Shown in pieces: positions 58,201 through 64,000 of a stretch of DNA of 64,000 nucleotides. Below the pieces are notes generated by a model. It was not told where the DNA came from and ran no database searches. It worked only from the letters and a program-made list of their open reading frames with translations. The translations under genes were made by a program, and so were the position numbers. The DNA comes from Sclerurus mexicanus (lineage: Eukaryota > Chordata > Aves > Passeriformes > Furnariidae): contig VWZF01005177.1 in the NCBI GenBank assembly GCA_013396755.1, forward strand, positions 1,404,643 through 1,468,642. Direction: 5' to 3'. Numbering within the stretch: position 1 is the stretch's first letter; every line of letters starts with the position of its first letter.

Positions 58201-61116
58201 TGTGTCACTGTATCTTGCTCTGCATGTATCACCACCCTGATTGCTGCTGGAGCAGAGACAAGGACCCTAAATTTCTGAAAACTAGGGCTTCCAGACCTGT
58301 CTGTGGCTGTGGCCATGTGCCGTCAAGGTCAGAACCAGGGCTTATGCAGAGCTCTCTATATCCACGCCTGATTAACTCTGGACAGGCCCAGAAGTACCCA
58401 GGGCAGAAGTAAATAACCTTCCCCACTCTCTGTCCACCAGAGAGTTAGGGCCGGCATTTCTTAGGAGGTAGATTTGGTAACTCTTCCTCACAGGACTACC
58501 AGCTCAGCCAAGACTGGCTTCCCAGCCTTTGCATGAATTGCTGTTGGTAGTGTCTAAGAATGAAATAGTAGTTTAAATTTCAGAGGTGAAAGATATTCAG
58601 TGCTGGACTTGATGGCAGGAGAACAGTGTTTTTTGCTCATCATGAACTGCTTCCCCTTCTCCCAAGTAATAATGTCAAAGCTGACATATTTCCCCTGAGA
58701 ACATGTATCAGGAGCATGTTTTTACTTATTTCTTTTGGGAACAGTGTGCATTCCCAATTAATCATGCCTAACATCTATCTCTGCTATTAATCATCAATCC
58801 ATCTTGCATGTTGCTTACTGGTCTAAGAAAACATATTGTCCTTGTCCTTTGCCCTGTCAGTTTCCAAAGATGTGCAGAGTGCTTCCCAAACATGTTGACA
58901 ATATACCTAAGAAACATGAATAAGTCAGGTGTAATATGTGGAGAATTGCCCCCAGATATTACAAAAATTCAAGCTGGCCTTTAGTCACACCTCTCATTGT
59001 TCCTGTCCACTTTGAAACAGCATTGAGGCAGCAGCTGTTTTCCTGGAGGTGATGGGCATAAATGCTTAGACAAGGAGACTACTACAAAAACAAACAAGAA
59101 AAATCCTGAACATTTCAATGGTGTACAATAGCTCTCCTTCAGTTTCCACTACTGAAGAAAAGAGACGTTTCCCTCACCTTAGAAAACAGCCTTTTGCCTA
59201 TTTGCATACTAAGAGAAATCTGGAGCAAATAGTTGCAGATTCATGGATATGCCTTGGCTAGGTGTGCTGGATGTTTAGCTGGAGAGGAATGTGTACTTGT
59301 ACTTGTTTGGAGCAAGGTTTTGTGTTTGGTAGATTTTAAGAGAATAAATGGAATGCAAGGACTGGTTTGGGTGGATCAGGGAGGGACAGAGTCCTAGGGA
59401 AAGGAGAGCAAGGCTTGCTGGGTGTGTTCATTGCTGGCTTTCTCTCCTGCTTCCTTCACTCAGATGGTTCCTTCCCAATGAGCCAGCGCATCTTCCCGCC
59501 GTCCTTCTGGAACAGCACGTACCAGCCCTCCTCTGTCCCAGCCACCCTGAGCAGCCCCCTGGCAGCTGCTGCCCACAGCGAGCTGCCCTTCGCCGCCGCC
59601 ACTGACCATTATGCACCCGCCTCGCTACACGGCCACCTGCACCAGGGTGGCCCAGAGCCCTGGCATCATGCCCACCACCACCACCACCATCACCACCACC
59701 ACCCCTACATCGGGACACAGAGCACTGCCTATCCCCGCCCTGCCACCATGCATGAGGTCTACGGGCCCCACTTTGACCCCCGCTACAGCTCACTCCTGGT
59801 GCCCACCGCTTCCGTCCGTCCCCACCGCCTCACCCCCGCCTCCGTGTCCACACCAGTCAGTCCCCCCTGCGAACTGGGCAAAAGCGAAGCAGGTGCTGGT
59901 GCAGCCTGGACGACACCGGGCCCTTTCCCCACTGCAGCAGGGGACATGGCACAGAGCATTGGCCTCAATGTTGACACAGGTAACACACTGCCCTCAGTCC
60001 CTACAAGTTCCCCAGCTCAGCTGTACCCCTGTTCCCTGACTCCACACCATCCATAGTAGTAGTGAAGGACCACCCTGGGAGGGGATGCCTGAGTGCTGCT
60101 GTGGGGGAATAAATTGGGGATGGAAGCCCCATGTACAACACCTGAGCTCTGCCATGGGGGCTCTCAAGCCAGGCAAGTGAGGAAGGGGAGAGGGAGGATG
60201 GGACAGGCCAACACATCACATCCCCTCAACATTGTTCAAGTTTCTGATGCCTGCAAACATGCCCTGCGAGGGTACAGCTTGCTTTGAGGTACTCTTGTCT
60301 GGGCCCCAGTCCTGCTCCTGTATTGAGCAGGGAGAAGCAGGAATGAGCAACCCTAAAGGTCACTGCTTGGCCCCCTCCACACTTCTGAAAGCAGGAGTGT
60401 AGGCAGCCACAGCAAACCAGGTCATTTCTAGATCCCATGCAGGCTCATGAACCATCTCCTCTCCTTATTTACTTTTTCCCCTCAGTTTTTGAAATGAAAG
60501 CACAATTCCATTTGCTGAGAAAAAGGGCAGTGGTTTTCCCCTGGTAGTGCCTGGTGGGGTGTCTGGAACCAAGGCTATGTGACTGTAGCAGTGACAAAAG
60601 CAGGGACACAGGCACAGTTTGTAGTGGCAAATCCTGAGTCAGCGGTTGTGCAGGCAAGGAAAGCCTGCTCCATGCTGGTTTTGTTACCACAGCCACTAAT
60701 GGCTCCTTACAGTGTCCTCACTTTAAGCAGGAAGGATGTGTGCCTGACCCCAGTCTGGCTTGGGCTCTTCTTGCTTCACAGCCTTCTGGGGCTCTAGAGA
60801 GCCCATGCTTTAGACTGATCTCAGCTGGCAGAAATGCAATTTGTGTTCTTCTGTCCTTAAACGCCTGTACCTATTTTTCTTCTTCCCTTTTGTTTTCTTC
60901 TCTCCATTCTCAGGTTTGCAGTCTCAGGATAAAAGCAAGGATCTGTACTGGTTTTAGAGCTGTCCTTCACTCTTCTTCCCCTGGCTCTCCCCTGTAGCTC
61001 TCTGACTGTTAGACATGGTGGCATTCAGAGCTGAAATCGGGTCAGTTTGTAACAGCTTCTGATCTTGGTTTGCAGCTCGCCGTTACTCCTTCTGTGGTGG
61101 ATCCCTTCTGAGCTGA
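55208..61116 (+). CDS. VGLL2: VGLL2, vestigial-like family member 2 (whole gene, four coding exons)
   Basis: Transcription cofactor of the Vestigial-like family. It has no DNA-binding domain and works in the nucleus by binding TEAD factors through its TONDU domain; the family role is in skeletal muscle and pharyngeal/craniofacial development. The coding parts 55208-55288, 57469-57760, 59464-59979 and 61076-61116 join to 930 nt, giving 309 residues plus TGA; human VGLL2 is about 317. Seen in the protein: N-terminus MSCLDVMYQVYGPPQP, TONDU domain at about residues 76-109 with the VxxHF motif at V95-F99, an acidic/proline stretch before it (59-75), a ten-His run (195-204) and C-terminus RRYSFCGGSLLS. 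Intron phases are 0, 1 and 1. The start was chosen because it matches the family N-terminus and has a purine (G) at -3. Best family match is VGLL2 rather than VGLL1, VGLL3 or VGLL4. Frames are intact, so this appears functional. Confidence 0.97.
56381..56399. other. Assembly gap (19 N)
   Basis: Nineteen undetermined bases in VGLL2 intron 1, flanked by CT-rich DNA (…CCTCTC and TCTCCCC…). A further single N lies at 56682. The gap is intronic and does not affect the coding sequence. Confidence 0.99.
56470..56670 (+). promoter_or_regulatory. Candidate intronic enhancer in VGLL2 intron 1
   Basis: An AT-richer island inside an otherwise very GC-rich intron. It contains TTAATGACATTATTAA near 56,552, CAGATG (E-box) near 56,485, and a perfect TEAD core GGAATG at 56628-56633 followed by ACATTTTC. 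A sharp composition change with dense homeodomain and TEAD words is typical of conserved non-coding elements. Feedback through TEAD/VGLL2 is possible but is inference. Confidence 0.35.
57469..57760 (+). CDS. VGLL2: VGLL2 coding exon 2 (TEAD-binding TONDU domain)
   Basis: Encodes residues 28-124 plus the first base of codon 125. The acceptor follows a pyrimidine run ending CCCTACAG at 57468; the donor is GTGAGA at 57761. It starts KVAFYPKMQE and continues through a Ser-rich linker (41-53), the motif IKEEDCSP (59-66) and an EKERPPEAEY segment (67-76). The TONDU core follows: VLFTYFQGDISAVVDEHF at residues 82-99, then SRALSQPSSF. The hydrophobic strand VLFTYF and the VxxHF helix are the two TEAD contacts known for this family, and both are intact. 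Confidence 0.96.
57761..59463 (+). other. VGLL2: VGLL2 intron 2
   Basis: A 1,703-nt phase-1 intron, GTGAGA to CACTCAG. The first 250 nt belong to the CpG-rich domain; the rest has ordinary AT-leaning composition. A patch with tandem TTAAT-type words lies near 58,750-58,800. An AATAAA occurs at 59344 just before exon 3, but nothing suggests it is used. Confidence 0.9.
59464..59979 (+). CDS. VGLL2: VGLL2 coding exon 3 (His-rich region)
   Basis: Completes Asp125 (G from exon 2 plus AT) and runs to the first base of codon 297. The acceptor is a pyrimidine run ending CACTCAG at 59463; the donor is ACAG|GTAACA at 59980. It begins DGSFPMSQRIFP, as in the family. After an Ala-rich stretch comes HGHLHQGG, then PWHHA and ten consecutive His (residues 195-204). 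VHEVYAPHFDPRY of mammals appears here as MHEVYGPHFDPRY. The exon is proline-, alanine- and histidine-rich and mostly disordered by composition; no enzyme domain is present. Confidence 0.95.
59980..61075 (+). other. VGLL2: VGLL2 intron 3
   Basis: A 1,096-nt phase-1 intron between the ACAG|GTAACA donor and the TTTGCAG acceptor. The exon 3 frame stays open for 25 more codons past the donor, to TAG at 60054-60056. An AATAAA follows at 60108-60113, so a read-through transcript could end here. Confidence 0.9.
61076..61116 (+). CDS. VGLL2: VGLL2 coding exon 4 (C-terminus)
   Basis: A 41-nt coding tail. The acceptor is TTGGTTTGCAG ending at 61075; CT then completes Ala297, followed by RRYSFCGGSLLS and TGA at 61114-61116. 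Human VGLL2 ends in an almost identical RRYSLCG…SLLS peptide (family knowledge), which is why this small exon was accepted despite lying about 1.1 kb from exon 3. The 3' UTR follows in the same exon. Confidence 0.93.
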
Positions 61117-61885
61117 TGTGCTGACTCAAAGACTCTCAGATTCCCCCCTGCCCTTTTCCATGCCCACCGTGGCCCTGCAGTTTGGGGAAAGACAACGGGA
61201 TTTAAAAGGAGCTGGCATTCAAGGGCGATAATTTAGACTTATTTTGGAAAGGAAAATCCTTCTGTTGCAAGAGGAGAGCCAAAGACACTGAACTTCTTCT
61301 ATTTAAGCAGACCCCACACCCAGAGCTGCAGTCAGACTACCCTGAAAGAGTCAAATGATATCATGGATGGTGATGCAAAATGACTGGCCTTCATATAAGG
61401 GCAGAGAAAATTGTGGGTTTCTTTTTTTTCAAGTGGTGTGAATATTTTTTTTACGGCAGTGAAAGTTACTTTTTGAATGCAAACATGGGAAAGCTACTTA
61501 GCAGTTTTGAACTGGATTTTTACTTTCCTTTATAGAAAAGTAAAAGGAGGAGAAACTGGAACTCACAAACATTTTTGGACTATCAAGGAACTGGTCAGAT
61601 TTTTCAGCTTTGTGGTTGTGAGTGGCAAGTGTCTGGCCAAGGCCACCTGCCTTGGGCTTACAGATATGCAGCTGTTCCACTCACAACTGCTCAAATCCCA
61701 GAAAGACGAAAACCAAGGTGGCACTTCTCAGAGTTTGGCACGACATTTGCATTGGATGTATAACAGTTGTTTGGTTGTGGGCTTGGTTTTTTTTGTTTGT
61801 TTGTTTCTTTTCTTTTCTTTTTGGTTTTTTTTTGTGCTTTAGGGGTTTTTTTTTACAATAAACGTTTTCTGGTGAAAGTAAAGCC
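61117..61885 (+). other. VGLL2: VGLL2 3' UTR
   Basis: From the stop codon to about 20 nt past the canonical AATAAA at 61857. It contains T-rich runs near 61,420-61,450 and a long T-rich stretch at about 61,785-61,855, just before the poly(A) signal. The end is inferred from the signal; longer 3' ends are possible because ATTAAA variants occur at 62171 and 62271. Confidence 0.65.
61857..61862 (+). terminator. Poly(A) signal AATAAA for VGLL2
   Basis: First canonical AATAAA after the VGLL2 stop codon, 741 nt downstream of it. It is preceded by a U-rich stretch and followed within 15 nt by a GT-rich segment (TTTTCTGGTG), the usual arrangement of a cleavage and polyadenylation site. Confidence 0.6.
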
Positions 61886-64000
61886 CTCTTAAAGCAGGGA
61901 GAGAAAGGAATCCAGAGCAGAAGGGATCATCTTCAACCCAACAGCCTTTAAGGGGAACACCAGAATGAAAAGCATGTGATGGACAATAGGTCTGAGTTGC
62001 CTCTAATACTTCTCTTTGTCTACTTGTTGCTGTCATTTTGTCACTTTAGTAGTTGTTTTGTTTTGTTTTGTTATTTTTGTTTTTGAAAGGGGGAATAAGA
62101 TAGCTATTTAACAGTAGGAAAGCTATATTAAAGTTATCTCCTTCTTTCACCTTGTTTCCTTTTATGAAGAATTAAAGCTAAATAAGAGAAATGAGGCAAA
62201 CTGGAAACTTCAGGATGAAACAGAAAAAGGATATCTCCAGCTGATGAAGTGAGTTATTTTATTACTTTGTATTAAAGATAAATAGAAATTGTATCAGTTG
62301 GAAATATTTTCTTAGTGAGTAAAATACACAGTGATAAATACAAAAGACAAGAAAATGTGAGAAAGAATAGGAAACCTAATAGAAAGAGCACAGTAAAGCA
62401 GTGTGAGTACACACTGTGAGAAGCTGACAATGAGCAATGTGTGCAGGGCATCCTTGGCCAGAGCTCGGCAAATGTCAGGAGGGGACTTGTCATGATTCCT
62501 TCAGCCACATAAACCCCTGAACATTTTGCCCTCAGCCTCCAAATAACCAGAGCCCAGACAAGCTGCAAAGGGTAAGGGAAGGACCTCAAAATTTGTATTA
62601 CTGGTTAAAGGAGAAACATTCTGAGATGTCAAGGAAGATGGCACCAGCACTTTGCAGTACAAAAGTAACTAAAAATAGTGTTTAACATTATTGCTGAAGA
62701 GGCTTGAAGTCAACAGGATCATTCTGTGAGCATTTACCCGAGATTTTTTTTCAGGCTGTTTTAAAGGTTTTGTTGTTTGTTTGTGTTTTTTTTTAAAGAT
62801 AAATGTGACTCTATCACTGGTTGTACTTCATCACGATTGTTTTTCTTTCTTTCTTTCCTCCTCCACCCCCCATCCTCTGCAATTCTAAATGAGAACGGCT
62901 GAGCAACACAGCCCAAATACATTTGGAAATATTAATGTAAGCATAAACCAGGCATTTACTACATTGGCATTTGCAAAACATTTTGACCATGAATGTATTC
63001 AAGCATGAAAATTTATGCAATGAATACATGAATATTGGTTTTGACCTTTGTTCTCTGCGTACTCTTTTTTATTGTTTTATCAGGAAAACATGCAAACACC
63101 AAAGCCAATGATCAGGCCTCAAGGTGTTAGGTGTGCAAACCACTTTCTAAAAATGCTCCTACTCTGGATAAACTGCAGTCTGAAAACACACGTATCCTGC
63201 TTTGGCTAATCCTTGCAGTTTAGTTCACTGCTCACAGCACCTACCTTTAAGGCCTGGGCATGTGTCTTTGCAGGACTGGAGCCACAGCTTCTAACACAGT
63301 AACAGTGCAAATTACCTCTGTGCCATTTTGCAAGTCTGTTTTATTCCTGTTTGCATCATAGGCTATTACTTTCTTAATCATGAATACTTGCTGGAAATAC
63401 AAAAGAAACTCTTCTTGTATGTTCCATGTGTATTACCTGTCACATGCTTGTCACACACTGAAAGAGCAGGACTGTGGGCACTCATCACGGCACCTTGAAG
63501 AACAGATCCTCCTGCTGCCCCTTTCTGAGTGTCATGCAGTGGTCAGCACCAGCTTGTAGCTCTGTATCTGTTCACCTGACAAACAGACTAGCTCATCTAG
63601 GATAGAGAGACACAGTTCCTAACCTGTTTGTGCAGAGTCCAGGAAAGGAGGAAGAGGGACAGGATCTGCTGCAGAGCATGACAGTGCTGGACATGGCGAC
63701 AGTATCTGCTGCTCTCCAGTAGCAAAAATATCCTCTCTACAAGGAGTTTGCAAAACAAGCTCTGGACATGTTCACCACAGATATTTATTTCCCTTTCTGA
63801 AAATAACTGAAAGTTAGCTAAGCATGAAGGAATACTGTTTTCATGAACTCTTTAAAGGGTTAAAAGGGATCTGTCAAGGGAACGATGGAAGTGGGGATAG
63901 GACATTGTATTTGTGGTTTTTGCTTCAGTATAGCTGCAGTTGCAAGAAAGCAGCATAAAACTCTTAAACACTAAAAAACTTTTAAACCATAAAAAACTCT
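61886..64000. other. Sequence downstream of VGLL2, no gene seen
   Basis: AT-rich DNA with GTTTT and T-rich runs near 62,055 and 62,770-62,796, and one candidate element at 62,880-63,060. No exon of ROS1, the usual downstream neighbour on the opposite strand in mammals, is recognisable. Confidence 0.6.
62880..63060 (+). promoter_or_regulatory. Candidate non-coding regulatory element downstream of VGLL2
   Basis: AT-rich with repeated palindromic words: GGAAATATTAATG, GAATGTATTC, TTATGCAATGAATAC and ATGAATATTGG. It lies about 1.8 kb past the VGLL2 stop and has no repeat signature. Could also belong to a 3'-end region of the next gene. Confidence 0.25.

Noticed and set aside
59611..60039. 142-codon Thr/Pro-rich frame inside exon 3
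   Set aside because: A shifted-frame shadow of VGLL2; its Thr run is the histidine tract read one base off.
62272..64000. Search for ROS1 3' exons on the minus strand
   Set aside because: ROS1 follows VGLL2 in mammals, but no kinase-tail or other recognisable coding sequence appears before the window ends.

Overview
The window is nuclear DNA from a bird. CR1 LINE fragments with the avian 3'-end signature (…ATTCTATGATTCTA), a degenerate solo LTR of the ERVL-like type common in bird genomes, and low repeat density all point that way. No species can be named from the sequence. A 19-base N run (56381-56399) and one ambiguous base (56682) mark it as a draft assembly.

The only protein-coding gene I can support is VGLL2 (vestigial-like family member 2), on the + strand near the right end. 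Four coding exons (55208-55288, 57469-57760, 59464-59979, 61076-61116) join in frame to 930 nt, or 309 residues plus stop. All six splice sites are GT/AG. The protein carries the Vestigial/TONDU TEAD-binding domain in exon 2, a histidine tract in exon 3 and the conserved short C-terminus in exon 4. A CpG-rich stretch of roughly 3 kb covers the 5' region, intron 1 and exon 2. A good poly(A) signal lies at 61857.

Positions 1 to about 54,500 are a gene desert. I see no exon set, RNA gene or conserved protein there. It holds a minus-strand CR1 end (2451-2668), a decayed LTR (3292-3677), an old plus-strand CR1 (8397-9036), two short CR1 tails (35255-35322, 35735-35796) and one longer dead CR1 with reverse transcriptase remnants (36860-38553). 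It also holds several simple repeats and an unusual cluster of perfect inverted repeats just after the long CR1 (38773-39056). Several AT-rich patches dense in homeodomain-, TEAD-, POU- or MEF2-like words are candidate enhancers, but conservation cannot be judged from one sequence. In mammals VGLL2 lies between RFX6 and ROS1 with a long non-coding upstream interval, which fits this layout; neither neighbour is visible here.

I found no new gene system. The observations most worth following are gene-level: an upstream ORF whose stop overlaps the VGLL2 start codon, a phosphorylation-dependent SUMO-type motif before the TEAD-binding domain, a pure ten-histidine tract, a possible early-polyadenylation isoform in intron 3, and the inverted-repeat cluster.
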